From: Amphiplicatus metriothermophilus
GTDB taxonomy: Bacteria > Pseudomonadota > Alphaproteobacteria > Caulobacterales > Parvularculaceae
Direction of reading: 5' to 3'
DNA length: 64,000 nt
Assembly: GCF_900199215.1 (NCBI RefSeq)
Contig: NZ_FZQA01000008.1
Coordinates: 62,001-126,000 of the forward strand
Made by a program: the position numbers and the translations under genes. Positions within the stretch are counted from its first letter, which is position 1. Every line of letters starts with the position of its first letter. Of this stretch, positions 56,129-64,000 are shown in pieces. The notes beneath the pieces were generated by a model that did not search any database, was not told the DNA's origin, and saw only the letters and a program-made list of their open reading frames with translations.

Positions 56129-57583
56129 TCACGCGCCGCTGTTCGCGCGCAGCGCGGCGAGGCGGGCGGCGTCTTCTTCTTCAAGCGTCCACGCCTCCCG
56201 GTCGATGTCGAGATCGGCGAAGCGGTCTGGATCGAACGCCGGCTCGCGGCCGTCCTTGAGCTGACGGTCGAAGTCGCGCATCACCCTCAGCCCCGTAGGG
56301 AACAGCAGAACGAGCGCGAAAAGGTTCACGAGCGCCAGCACGGCCATCGTCACGTCGGCGAAGCCGAAGGCCGCGCCGAGATTGACGCTGGCTCCCGTAA
56401 TCACCAGCCCGAGCGTGATCGCGCGGAAGATATTGAACACGAACGGCCGGTAGCTCGTGAAAAAGTCGATCGCGGTCTCGCCGAGGAAATAATTGTACAT
56501 GATCGAAGAGAATACGAACAGCGTGAGCGCCAGGGCGACAAACTGCTCCGCCCACGGTCCGATATGCTCTGCGAGCGCGAGCTGGGTAAGCACCACGCCG
56601 TCGATGTCTGGATCGTTCGCGTCGAGCCCCGACAGGATGATGATCGAAGCCGTGCAGGAGCAGATGATGATCGTGTCGATGAACACGGACAGGGCCTGTA
56701 CGATTCCCTGTTGCGCCGGGTGCGGAACATAGGCGACGGCGGCCACGTTCGGCGCCGAACCGAGGCCGGCTTCGTTTGAGAAGAGCCCCCGCCGGACGCC
56801 GTTGGTGATCGCCGCGCCGATCGCGCCGCCGGCGGCCTCCTCAAGTCCGACGGCGCCGGCGATGATTGTCCACAGCGCGCCCGGAACCTCGGGCGCATTG
56901 AGGACGAGCACGACCAGCATCATGAGGATGTAGCCGGCGGCCATCAGCGGCACGACGAATTCGACCACGTTGGTGATGCGTTTCACGCCGCCGAAAATGA
57001 CGACGCCGACGAGCGCGGCGAGCGCGAGGCCCGTCGCCAGCCGCGGCGCGCCGAAGGCGCTCTCGATGGAGTTGGTCAGCGCGAAGCTCTGCAGGACGAC
57101 GAAAGCGCAGCCGAAAGTGACGAACAACAGCGCGGAATAAAGCCCGGCGAGACCGATCGCCCCCGGCCCCAGGCGGCTCCTGAGGCCGTATTTGATGTAG
57201 AAGGCCGGCCCGCCGCGGAAATTTCCGTTGGGCTCGCGGCGCTTGTAGAGCTGGCCGAGCGCGCATTCGAAATAGCTCGTGGCCATGCCGACGAGCCCGA
57301 CAAGCCACATCCAGAAGATCGCGCCCGGCCCGCCCAGCGTGATCGCCACGGCGACGCCGGCGATGTTGCCGGCGCCCACCCGGCCGGCGACCGATAGCGC
57401 GAGCGCCTGGAAGGAGGTCGGCTGCGCGGTCTTGTGGCGGAAGGCCTGGCCGAAGATCCCCCACATCCGTCCGAAATGGCGCACCTGCACGAAGCCGGAG
57501 GCGATGGTGAACAAAAGCCCCACGGGGATCAGCACATAGACGAGCACCTTGCTCCACAGGAGGTCGTTCAGAAAGGCGATCAT
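56129..57583 (-). CDS. alanine/glycine:cation symporter (AgcS family)
   Basis: 484 residues from ATG 57583 with AGGGGA upstream; an in-frame start at 57640 is less likely. About eleven helices. Family motifs: SVAGRVGAGNIAGVAVAITL, PNGNFRGGPAFYIKYGL, and NGVRRGLFSNEAGLGSAPNV, the signature of sodium:alanine symporters. It takes up alanine or glycine with Na+ or H+. It may be relevant that glycyl-tRNA synthetase genes are close by, but they are on the other strand. Confidence 0.94.
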   Translation of the reverse strand: MIAFLNDLLWSKVLVYVLIPVGLLFTIASGFVQVRHFGRMWGIFGQAFRHKTAQPTSFQALALSVAGRVGAGNIAGVAVAITLGGPGAIFWMWLVGLVGMATSYFECALGQLYKRREPNGNFRGGPAFYIKYGLRSRLGPGAIGLAGLYSALLFVTFGCAFVVLQSFALTNSIESAFGAPRLATGLALAALVGVVIFGGVKRITNVVEFVVPLMAAGYILMMLVVLVLNAPEVPGALWTIIAGAVGLEEAAGGAIGAAITNGVRRGLFSNEAGLGSAPNVAAVAYVPHPAQQGIVQALSVFIDTIIICSCTASIIILSGLDANDPDIDGVVLTQLALAEHIGPWAEQFVALALTLFVFSSIMYNYFLGETAIDFFTSYRPFVFNIFRAITLGLVITGASVNLGAAFGFADVTMAVLALVNLFALVLLFPTGLRVMRDFDRQLKDGREPAFDPDRFADLDIDREAWTLEEEDAARLAALRANSGA

Positions 57584-57751
57584 CGGCGGTCCCCTCGGAT
57601 CGTAGTCTTGTTGCGGCGCGGCAGGCCGTTCATCCGTCATCGACCTGACACGATTGGGCAGGGGCCTGCAACTACGCGCCTATTGAAGCCGGCCCCGGTC
57701 GCGCCAACATAAACGCCGCCGGACGTTTGTCGGCCTTGTGCGGAGACGCTC

Positions 57752-58429
57752 ATGTCGGATCTCGACCCGCGAGCGTTGGGCGCGCGCCGTCAGGCGATGA
57801 TATCGGCCATCGCCGCCCACGCCGATTTCTGCGCTGACCGGACGGGCCGGGAGAGCCTGTCCGAAGCCGTCATGCAGGCGATGGCGCGCGTTCCGCGGCA
57901 TCTTTTCGTGCCGGCGGAGATGCAGCCTTTCGCCTATGAAGACACGCCTTTGCCGATCGGCTGGGGCAAGACCATCTCCCAGCCCTTCATCGTGGCGCTG
58001 ATGACCGACCTTCTGGAGCTGGAGGAGGAAGACAGGACGCTGGAGGTCGGCACGGGCCTCGGCTATCAGGCGGCGGTGCTCGGCGAGCTTTGCGACGCCG
58101 TCTTCACCGTCGAGCTGATTCCGGAGCTCGCCGCGGAAGCCGAGCGGCGCCTGCGCGAGGCGGGCTATGGCCACATCCGGGTGCGGACCGGGGACGGCTC
58201 GCGCGGCTGGCCGGAGGAGGCTCCCTTCGACAAGATTCTCGTCGCCGCCGCGCCGGCGCAGATCCCGGGCGCGCTGCTCGATCAGCTGAAGCCCGGCGGA
58301 CGCATGGTTCTGCCCGTAGGAGGCGAGGACAGCCAGGAGCTGACGCTGGTCGAAAAGGACGTCCGCGGCGAGATTCGCGAACGCGCCGTCCTGCCGGTGC
58401 GCTTCTCGGCGCTGACGATCAGCCACTGA
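57752..58429 (+). CDS. pcm: protein-L-isoaspartate O-methyltransferase
   Basis: 225-residue SAM-dependent repair enzyme. It opens with VMQAMARVPRHLFVPAEMQ and GWGKTISQPFIVALMTDLLE, then motif I LEVGTGLGYQAAVLGEL, and VRTGDGSRGWPEEAPFDKIL. These match PIMT along the whole length. It methylates isoaspartyl residues in aged proteins, starting their repair. It lies 78 bases ahead of glyQ on the same strand. Confidence 0.95.
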   Translation: MSDLDPRALGARRQAMISAIAAHADFCADRTGRESLSEAVMQAMARVPRHLFVPAEMQPFAYEDTPLPIGWGKTISQPFIVALMTDLLELEEEDRTLEVGTGLGYQAAVLGELCDAVFTVELIPELAAEAERRLREAGYGHIRVRTGDGSRGWPEEAPFDKILVAAAPAQIPGALLDQLKPGGRMVLPVGGEDSQELTLVEKDVRGEIRERAVLPVRFSALTISH

Positions 58430-58507
58430 CGGACCGACGGCCGCGCCTTGACCCGATCCGGGCGGGCCTCTAGCGTCCGCGCGCCGAAAAGCCGCGCGAC
58501 GATCCTC

Positions 58508-59449
58508 ATGCCGACAGCCGAGAAGAAGCCGTCCTTTCAGGAGCTCATTCTGACCCTGCAGGAATATTGGGCCGGAAAGGGCTGCGTCATCCTTCAGCCC
58601 TACGACATGGAGATGGGGGCGGGCACGTTCCATCCCGCGACGACCTTGCGCGCGCTCGGGCCCAAGCCTTGGAACGCCGCTTACGTCCAGCCCTGCCGGC
58701 GCCCGACCGACGGGCGCTACGGCGCCAACCCCAACCGGTTCCAGCACTATTATCAGTTCCAGGTGGTGCTGAAGCCTTCTCCCCCCGACATTCAGGAGCT
58801 TTATCTCGGCTCGCTGGACGCCATCGGGATCGATCGTTCCGTACACGACATCCGCTTCGTCGAGGACGACTGGGAGAGCCCGACGCTCGGGGCCTGGGGC
58901 CTCGGCTGGGAGGTCTGGTGCGACGGCATGGAGGTCACCCAGTTCACCTATTTCCAGCAGGTCGGCGGCTTCGATTGCCGGCCGGTGACGGGCGAGCTCA
59001 CCTACGGGCTCGAACGCCTCGCCATGTACGTGCAAGGCGTCGACAACGGATTCGACCTCGTCTTCGGCGGGGCGAAGCCCGACGGGACGCCCTTCACCTA
59101 TGGCGACGTCTTCCACCAGCAGGAAGTGGAGTTCTCTGCCTATAATTTCGAGCTGGCGAACACGGACTTTCTGTTCGACCAGTTTCGCGAGGCGGAGGCC
59201 CAGTGCTTGGCGATCATCGAGGCCGGCGAGAAGACGGGAAGGTCCTATGCGCTGCCGGCCTATGACCAGTGCGTCAAGGCCTCGCACCTTTTCAATCTGC
59301 TCGACGCGCGCGGCGTCATATCGGTCGCCGAGCGTCAGTCCTATATCCTCCGGGTAAGGACGCTCGCCAAGGCGTGCTGCGAGGCCTGGCTGAAAAGCCC
59401 GCAGGGGCGCGCCGAAGGCGCCGGCGTCGTCGATTACGCTGCAGGCTGA
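58508..59449 (+). CDS. glyQ: glycyl-tRNA synthetase alpha subunit
   Basis: 313-residue alpha subunit of the alpha2-beta2 enzyme: [73 protein letters not shown]. This is the class II catalytic chain that charges tRNA-Gly. ATG 58508 suits the family start; the ribosome site is weak. glyS, usually adjacent, lies 2.3 kb downstream at 61718 with four genes between. Confidence 0.97.
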   Translation: MPTAEKKPSFQELILTLQEYWAGKGCVILQPYDMEMGAGTFHPATTLRALGPKPWNAAYVQPCRRPTDGRYGANPNRFQHYYQFQVVLKPSPPDIQELYLGSLDAIGIDRSVHDIRFVEDDWESPTLGAWGLGWEVWCDGMEVTQFTYFQQVGGFDCRPVTGELTYGLERLAMYVQGVDNGFDLVFGGAKPDGTPFTYGDVFHQQEVEFSAYNFELANTDFLFDQFREAEAQCLAIIEAGEKTGRSYALPAYDQCVKASHLFNLLDARGVISVAERQSYILRVRTLAKACCEAWLKSPQGRAEGAGVVDYAAG

Positions 59450-59579
59450 GCGGACCGCCGACGCGCGCCTGGAGCGGCGAAATTCGCGCCCTGATTGTCA
59501 GCAAACAGTCGCTTTCTTCCGAATTGCGCGAGCGCGCAAATCCTCGTACCATATGCGTACGCTGAGCATGGAGGCGGAT

Positions 59580-59996
59580 ATGCCCAAGCTGTTTGGTCTC
59601 AATGTCCTTGCCGTGCTGGTTGCGTCCGTCGTGTTCTACCTGATCGGCTGGCTGTGGTATGGCGTCCTGTTCAAGGATCTGTGGATGGCGCTGATGCGCG
59701 TCACGGAAGCCGAAGCCGCCGCCAGCAGCGGCCCGATCTGGTACGTATACGGTTTCGTCATCACCGTCCTTCAGGTGATCGGAATCGGCCTTGTGATGAA
59801 GTGGAAGAACGCCGCCGGACTGAACGCCGCCGTCGTGACGGCCGTCATCCTGTGGATCGTGTTCGCCCTGCCGTTCTCGGGCTACGCCTATGTTTACTCG
59901 GTCGCGCACAGCGAGAAACTGCTGCTGATCGACGCCGGCCATCTGCTCGTCGGCTGGGTCGTCAGCGCGGCGGCGCTGGCCTTGATGAAAGCCTGA
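59580..59996 (+). CDS. DUF1761 family membrane protein
   Basis: 138 residues, four helices: LNVLAVLVASVVFYLIGWLW, YGVLFKDLWMALM, then FVITVLQVIGIGLVMKW, and AGHLLVGWVVSAAALAL at the end. The W.W.G.LF..LW pattern identifies DUF1761. Function unknown. GGAGGCG lies ahead of ATG 59580. A hairpin terminator follows. Confidence 0.87.
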   Translation: MPKLFGLNVLAVLVASVVFYLIGWLWYGVLFKDLWMALMRVTEAEAAASSGPIWYVYGFVITVLQVIGIGLVMKWKNAAGLNAAVVTAVILWIVFALPFSGYAYVYSVAHSEKLLLIDAGHLLVGWVVSAAALALMKA

Positions 59997-60017
59997 GCGC
60001 TTTGGGTTATGAAACGG

Positions 60018-60048
60018 GAAGGGGCGGGCCCTCGCGCCCGCCCTCTTC
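60018..60048 (+). terminator. hairpin terminator after the DUF1761 gene
   Basis: GAAGGGGCGGGC pairs with GCCCGCCCTCTTC (one bulge), 22 bases after the stop, followed by GTTGGGG. Strong stem, no U-tract. Confidence 0.6.
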
Positions 60049-60075
60049 GTTGGGGCCTGTCTTTTCTGAACGGCG

Positions 60076-60804
60076 ATGGCGCAAAAGACCCGTCGAAAAA
60101 AGAAAGCGACGCCGCTGTCGCGGCGGCTTGCGCGCGCGGCCCGCGTCGCGGGCTGGGCGGGGCTGTTCGCGCTGCTGGGCTCCCTCCTGTGGGCGGCGGC
60201 CTATCGCGTCGCGCCGCCGCCGGGCACCTTCGTCATGCTCGAGCGCAAGCTTTCCGGCGACCGCATCGTTCATCCGTGGACGCCGCTTGAGGAGATCTCG
60301 CCGCATCTCGTCCTCGCCGTGATCGCCGCGGAGGACTCGCGCTTCTGCCTGCATCAGGGCTTCGACCTCGACGCGATCGGGACCGCGCTCGAAGAGGCCC
60401 GCGACGGCCGGCGCCGGCGCGGCGCCTCGACCATCTCCCAGCAGACCGCCAAGAACGCCTTTCTGTGGAACGGCGGCGGCTGGCCGCGCAAGGCCGTCGA
60501 GGCGTGGTTCACGGCGCTCGTCGAGACCTTCTGGACCAAGCGCCGCATCATGGAAGTCTATCTCAACGTCGCCGAATGGGGCGACGGTCTGTTCGGCGCT
60601 GAAGCGGCCGCGCAGGCTCGCTTCGGCAAGCGCGCGAAGGACCTGACGCCGCGGGAGGCCGCGCTGCTCGCCGCCGTCCTGCCGAGCCCGAACAAATGGC
60701 GGGTCGATCCGCCCGGCCCCTATGTGCGCGCCCGGGCGGCGATGTTGCGCAAGCGCATGGAGATCGTGCGCCGCGACGGGCTCGCCGCCTGCGTGCTGGG
60801 CTGA
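60076..60804 (+). CDS. mtgA: monofunctional peptidoglycan transglycosylase
   Basis: 242 residues. N-terminal basic segment and one TM helix (GWAGLFALLGSLLWAAAYRV), then a GT51 glycosyltransferase domain with the catalytic Glu in VIAAEDSRFCLHQGFDLDAI, GASTISQQTAKNAFL, RRIMEVYLNVAEWGDGLFG and LLAAVLPSPNKWRVDPPG. No penicillin-binding transpeptidase domain. It polymerises lipid II into glycan strands at the periplasmic face. Confidence 0.95.
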   Translation: MAQKTRRKKKATPLSRRLARAARVAGWAGLFALLGSLLWAAAYRVAPPPGTFVMLERKLSGDRIVHPWTPLEEISPHLVLAVIAAEDSRFCLHQGFDLDAIGTALEEARDGRRRRGASTISQQTAKNAFLWNGGGWPRKAVEAWFTALVETFWTKRRIMEVYLNVAEWGDGLFGAEAAAQARFGKRAKDLTPREAALLAAVLPSPNKWRVDPPGPYVRARAAMLRKRMEIVRRDGLAACVLG

Positions 60805-60880
60805 GCATGTGCGCGCGCCCGTCGACAGGCGCGCCGGCGCGCCATAGTCTCGCGCCCCGGAAAGGCGAGGCGAGAGGGTC

Positions 60881-61339
60881 ATGGCCGGCGTCACCAGCGA
60901 GCGCCACACGGACATCCTCAACGGCTACAAGGCCGGCGAGTCGCGCTTTCGCGAATGGGCGAAGAGCGCGCTCGGCGACATCCGGCTGGTCTCGTGGTCA
61001 TGGGGGCGCCTTTCGATGCGCTGGGAGATCGACGATCGCTTCATCATGCCCGACGGCGTGATGTTCGGCGGCCATGTCGCCGCGGTCGCCGATCACGTCG
61101 CCGGCCTCGTCACCATGAGCGTGCTCGCGGACAATCGGGAGCGCTTCCGCACCTCGCGGCTGGAGACGAACTTCTTCCGCCCGATCATGCAGCCCTTCGC
61201 GACCATCGAGGCGCGGGTGCTGAACGCGTCGCGCAACCTCATCCATGCGGAGGCGGACTTTCTCAACGCGGAAGGAAAACTCGCCGTGCGGATCGCCGCC
61301 GTGCAGGTCCGCCGCCCGCTCGCGTCTGCAGAAGGATGA
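60881..61339 (+). CDS. PaaI-like hotdog-fold thioesterase
   Basis: 152-residue single hotdog domain: MRWEIDDRFIMPDGVMFGGH, VAAVADHVAGLVTMSVL, then LETNFFRPIMQPFATIEARV and ALNAEGKLAV-type end. The GG.VAAVAD segment holds the catalytic Asp/His region of PaaI-type acyl-CoA thioesterases. Substrate unknown. It follows mtgA by 76 bases and ends 17 bases before a convergent DUF6356 gene. Confidence 0.88.
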   Translation: MAGVTSERHTDILNGYKAGESRFREWAKSALGDIRLVSWSWGRLSMRWEIDDRFIMPDGVMFGGHVAAVADHVAGLVTMSVLADNRERFRTSRLETNFFRPIMQPFATIEARVLNASRNLIHAEADFLNAEGKLAVRIAAVQVRRPLASAEG

Positions 61340-61356
61340 CCGGGAAAGCGCGCGTT

Positions 61357-61608
61357 TCAGCAGTCCGCCGTCCGGCCCGCGCCGCGCGGCGCGTCTATCG
61401 ACAGGCGGCGGCGCTCGTTCATCTCCGCATGGAGCGCGCGCACGGTGTCGGACGCCGTATGGGTGAACAGGAAGGGGAAGACCCCATGGGCGATGCAGGC
61501 CAGGCCCCCCGCCGCCATCCGGAGCCCGAAGCCCACGGCGCATGCGAGATGGGCGACGTAGCTTTCTCCCACGGACTCCGGATGGGCCTTGAACAGACGC
61601 GCGACCAC
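61357..61608 (-). CDS. DUF6356 family small protein
   Basis: 83 residues from GTG 61608 with GGGAGAG 7 bases ahead. The sequence [20 protein letters not shown], then [20 protein letters not shown], matches the compact DUF6356 pattern (HP.SV.E.Y..H...A, followed by H..FP..F..T.S). Two weakly hydrophobic helices suggest membrane association. Family function unknown; common in alphaproteobacteria. It is the only minus-strand gene between glyQ and glyS. Confidence 0.82.
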   Translation of the reverse strand: MVARLFKAHPESVGESYVAHLACAVGFGLRMAAGGLACIAHGVFPFLFTHTASDTVRALHAEMNERRRLSIDAPRGAGRTADC

Positions 61609-61717
61609 GGACGGCTCTCCCAGAAAACGTAAACAATTTGATAGTTTTTCTATTCTTTCGTCCGAAACCTTTCAAGTCCGTTGCGCGCTTGCGGGACGCC
61701 GCCTAGAAGGCGAGCCC

Positions 61718-64000
61718 ATGCCCGAGCTGTTGCTAGAGCTTTTTTCCGAGGAAATTCCGGCGCGAATGCAGGCCCGCGCCGCGGCCGATCTTGAGCGGCT
61801 GGTCAATCAGGCGCTGATCGACGCCGGCTTCCTGCCCGAGGGGGTGAAGGCCTTCGCCGGCCCGCGCCGGCTCGCCCTGGTCGCCGCGGGCCTGCCCGGG
61901 CGCCAGCCGGACCGGCGGGAGGAGAAGAAAGGCCCCCGCGTCGGCGCGCCGGACAAGGCGGTCGCGGGGTTCCTCAAGGCCGCCGGGCTTTCCTCCCTCG
62001 ACCAGTGCGAGATCCGGGAAGACAAAAAGGGCGCCTTTTACGTCGCCGTGATCGAGCGCAAGGGCCGGCCCGCGGCCGAGGTGATCGCCGAGGCTCTTCC
62101 CGACGTCATTCGCGGCTTTCCCTGGCCGAAGTCGATGCGCTGGGGGGAGGGCGAGCTGCGCTGGGTGCGCCCGCTTCATTCCATCCTGTGCAGCTTCGAC
62201 GGCGAGGTCGTGAACTTCGCGGTCGACGGGATCCGCGCGGGCGACCGCACGTTCGGCCACCGCTTCATGGCGCCCGGCGCGATTCAGGCCCGCAGCTTCG
62301 ACAAATACCGCGCCGCGCTGAAGCGGGCCTGCGTGCTTCTCGACGCGCAGGAGCGCAAGGAGCGCATTCTCGGCGAGGCGAAGACCCTGTGCGCGGCGCA
62401 GGGTCTTGAACTCGTGGAGGACGCGGGCCTCCTCGACGAGGTCGCCGGCCTCGCCGAATGGCCGGTCCCGATGACGGGCGCGTTCGATGAAAAGTTCCTC
62501 GCACTGCCCGACGAGGCGCTGAGCGCGACCATGCGCGGGCATCAGAAATATTTCTCCGTACGCGATCCGAAAACGGGCCGGCTCGCCAACCGCTTCGTCT
62601 GCGTCGCCAATATCGAAGCGCCTGACGGCGGGGCGGCGATGCGCGCGGGCTATGAGCGCGTGCTGACCGCGCGGCTCTCCGACGCCTGGTTTCTCTATCA
62701 TCAGGATCTGAAGGTTCCGCTCGAAGAGCGCGTGAAGGACCTCGACAAGGTCACGTTCTTCGAGGGGCTGGGAACGATGGGCGACAAGGCCCGGCGCGTC
62801 GCGGCGCTGGCGAAGGAAATCGCGCCCGCCGTCGGCGCCGATCCGCAGGCGGCGGAGAAAGCCGCGTTGCTCGCCAAGGCCGATCTCACGACCGGCATGG
62901 TTTACGAGTTCCCCGAGCTGCAAGGGGTCATAGGGCGGTATTATTATCTTGCTCAGGCGAAAGACTTTTTTGATCCACGTTCTCGCCTCCTAGAGATGGA
63001 TAAAGCGATCAATGCGTTAGGGACGATTGATCCAAAAAATCCAGCGCATTCTATGATGTTGCGGGCGAGGGAAATGGCCGCGCGTGGCGTTTCTGTACAA
63101 GCGCGGGCGCTAACGAGCGGTGTGTCAGGTGTATACGAGCGCATTTCCACCGTCGCGGACGCCATCCGCGATCATTACAGGCCCGCCGGGCAGGACGACG
63201 CGGTTCCGACAGCGCCGGTCTCCGTCGCCGTCGCGCTGGCGGACAAGATCGATACGCTCACAGCGTTCTGGGCGATCGGCAGGAAGCCGACCGGGTCGAG
63301 CGATCCGTTCGCGCTGAGACGGGCGGCGCTAGGGGTGATTTTGATCCTGCTTGAGGGAGCATCGTCAGACATTTCCTCCGCGGCGCGCATAGGGCTTGAC
63401 GACGTTACGCGCCGGCATGCCGGGCGATTGATCGGCGCTCCCGCAGCAACCGGCGGAACCGACCTGGACGGACCGACAAGAGCGGATCGCTGGGGTAATT
63501 TCACCTCGCAACCGACGCTCCTCGCCTTCTTCCACGACCGCCTGAAAGCCTATCTCCGCGACAGGGGGCATCGCTACGACCATGTCGATGCGGCGCTGGC
63601 CAAGGCCGACGGGACGCCGGAGGACGATCTCGTGCTGATCGTCCGCAAGCTCGAAGCGCTCGAAGCGTTCCTCAGGACAGACGACGGCGAAAACCTGGCG
63701 GTCGCGTTCAAGCGCGCGGCGAACATTCTGAAGGCGGAGGAAAAGGCCGACGGGCGGCCCGCCGACGCGGCCGCGATCGATGCGTCGAAATTCGCGCAAG
63801 ACGAGGAGCAAGCGCTCTACGACGCGCTTCTCGCCGCCGAGGAAAAGGCGAAAAGCGCTGTCGCGGAAGAGCGCTTCGAAGACGCCATGGCCGCGCTCGC
63901 CGGCTTGCGCCGGCCCGTCGACACTTTTTTCGATCATGTCACGGTGAACGCCGACGATCCGGCCCTGCGCGCCAACCGCCTCGCGCTGCTCGCCCGCTTC
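61718..64000 (+). CDS. glyS: glycyl-tRNA synthetase beta subunit, 3' end outside window, with an unusual insert
   Basis: 761 codons, open to the window edge. Start [20 protein letters not shown], then [58 protein letters not shown], and [20 protein letters not shown] of the HD-like region. Immediately after RYYYLAQA an in-frame block of 63 codons (residues 415-477) interrupts the usual join to [16 protein letters not shown]; see the separate entry. The enzyme core resumes with [20 protein letters not shown] and [13 protein letters not shown]. No stop or frameshift. The beta subunit binds tRNA; together with GlyQ it charges glycine. Confidence 0.95.
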   Translation, partial: MPELLLELFSEEIPARMQARAAADLERLVNQALIDAGFLPEGVKAFAGPRRLALVAAGLPGRQPDRREEKKGPRVGAPDKAVAGFLKAAGLSSLDQCEIREDKKGAFYVAVIERKGRPAAEVIAEALPDVIRGFPWPKSMRWGEGELRWVRPLHSILCSFDGEVVNFAVDGIRAGDRTFGHRFMAPGAIQARSFDKYRAALKRACVLLDAQERKERILGEAKTLCAAQGLELVEDAGLLDEVAGLAEWPVPMTGAFDEKFLALPDEALSATMRGHQKYFSVRDPKTGRLANRFVCVANIEAPDGGAAMRAGYERVLTARLSDAWFLYHQDLKVPLEERVKDLDKVTFFEGLGTMGDKARRVAALAKEIAPAVGADPQAAEKAALLAKADLTTGMVYEFPELQGVIGRYYYLAQAKDFFDPRSRLLEMDKAINALGTIDPKNPAHSMMLRAREMAARGVSVQARALTSGVSGVYERISTVADAIRDHYRPAGQDDAVPTAPVSVAVALADKIDTLTAFWAIGRKPTGSSDPFALRRAALGVILILLEGASSDISSAARIGLDDVTRRHAGRLIGAPAATGGTDLDGPTRADRWGNFTSQPTLLAFFHDRLKAYLRDRGHRYDHVDAALAKADGTPEDDLVLIVRKLEALEAFLRTDDGENLAVAFKRAANILKAEEKADGRPADAAAIDASKFAQDEEQALYDALLAAEEKAKSAVAEERFEDAMAALAGLRRPVDTFFDHVTVNADDPALRANRLALLARF
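62960..63148 (+). other. 189-base in-frame insert in glyS with foreign-looking composition
   Basis: Codons 415-477 of glyS. Flanks LAQA and [10 protein letters not shown] are contiguous, or a few residues apart, in typical GlyS. By my count GC is about 42% in the first 101 bases and about 52% over the whole insert, against about two-thirds around it. Codons such as TTA, CTA, CCA, TCT and AAT cluster here. The peptide ([20 protein letters not shown], later [20 protein letters not shown]) looks foldable but resembles nothing I know. TTTTTTGATCC near 62966 and GATCCAAAAAATC near 63019 form an imperfect inverted repeat. Confidence 0.6.

Noticed and set aside
57584-57751. Glycine riboswitch ahead of the alanine/glycine symporter gene
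   Set aside because: The leader lacks the paired aptamer cores expected for that class, so no riboswitch is claimed.
1-64000. CRISPR arrays, insertion sequences, integrases, prophage genes, rRNA or tRNA genes
   Set aside because: None seen on reading both strands; no spaced direct repeats, transposase or integrase motifs were found.

Overview
The window is a high-GC, gene-dense chromosomal segment from an alphaproteobacterium. Evidence for this is the set of proteins largely confined to that class (DUF2794, DUF1491, two DUF2336 proteins, a DUF6356 protein, a PodJ-like polarity protein), PleD-like and PleC/DivJ-like signalling domains, a perfect TTAA-N7-TTAA CtrA-type box, and the bufABC layout. 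A stalked or dimorphic relative (Hyphomonadaceae/Parvularculaceae-like) is plausible, but I cannot fix the genus. No rRNA, tRNA, CRISPR array, insertion sequence or prophage was seen.

Layout. 0-5 kb: 3' end of gyrB, a RES/Xre toxin-antitoxin pair, divergent upp and a yeast-FCY1-type cytosine deaminase (pyrimidine salvage), a lone PleD-like receiver and an AEC transporter. 5-15.4 kb: an accessory stress/detoxification island. It holds an ArsR regulator followed by a co-directional run of VOC, AHSA1/SRPBCC, YceI, GyrI-like, DUF899, DUF1428 and HhH genes. Then come an HxlR regulator with a perfect palindromic operator, two RibD/DHFR-like reductases, a GST remnant, GFA, MAPEG and an ArsR/Old-Yellow-Enzyme pair. 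15.4-19.1 kb: a candidate structured RNA, a decayed Sel1/prolyl-4-hydroxylase gene and conserved alphaproteobacterial hypotheticals. 19.2-20.8 kb: a ParA ATPase overlapping a protein with a predicted ribbon-helix-helix end, preceded by a CtrA box. 21.3-29.4 kb: a ten-gene, tightly overlapped Mrp-type cation/proton antiporter operon (E-F-G-DUF4040-B-C-D-D-x-D) with no full-length MrpA and about 100 extra residues in MrpC.

29.5-34 kb: a stand-alone DnaA domain IV protein, SufE, a 59-residue ORF, and a heme/hemoglobin-type TonB-dependent receptor divergent from a DUF6607 lipoprotein across two Fur-like sites. 34-40.9 kb: a histidine kinase behind GTTAAC motifs, an HU protein with a histone-H1-like tail, a His/Tyr/Arg-rich secreted protein, DUF2336 and SH3 proteins. 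41-43.5 kb: a bufferin (copper-buffering RiPP) operon, bufA-bufB-bufC-doxX, with a strong hairpin at the bufA/bufB junction. 43.5-50.1 kb, minus strand: Fe-alcohol dehydrogenase, two DUF3429-type membrane proteins, TIGR02186, TauE/SafE, and a 907-residue PodJ-like coiled-coil/TM/Sel1 protein. 50.5-64 kb: acyl-CoA dehydrogenase, Vsr/Dcm, a secreted Arg/Asp-repeat protein, an alanine/glycine:cation symporter, pcm, glyQ, mtgA, a thioesterase and glyS (running off the end).

The observations I would check first are the 63-codon, AT-richer in-frame insert in the HD region of glyS, the MrpC insert in an operon without MrpA, the bufA/bufB hairpin, the orphan DnaA domain IV gene, and the 5-15 kb island.
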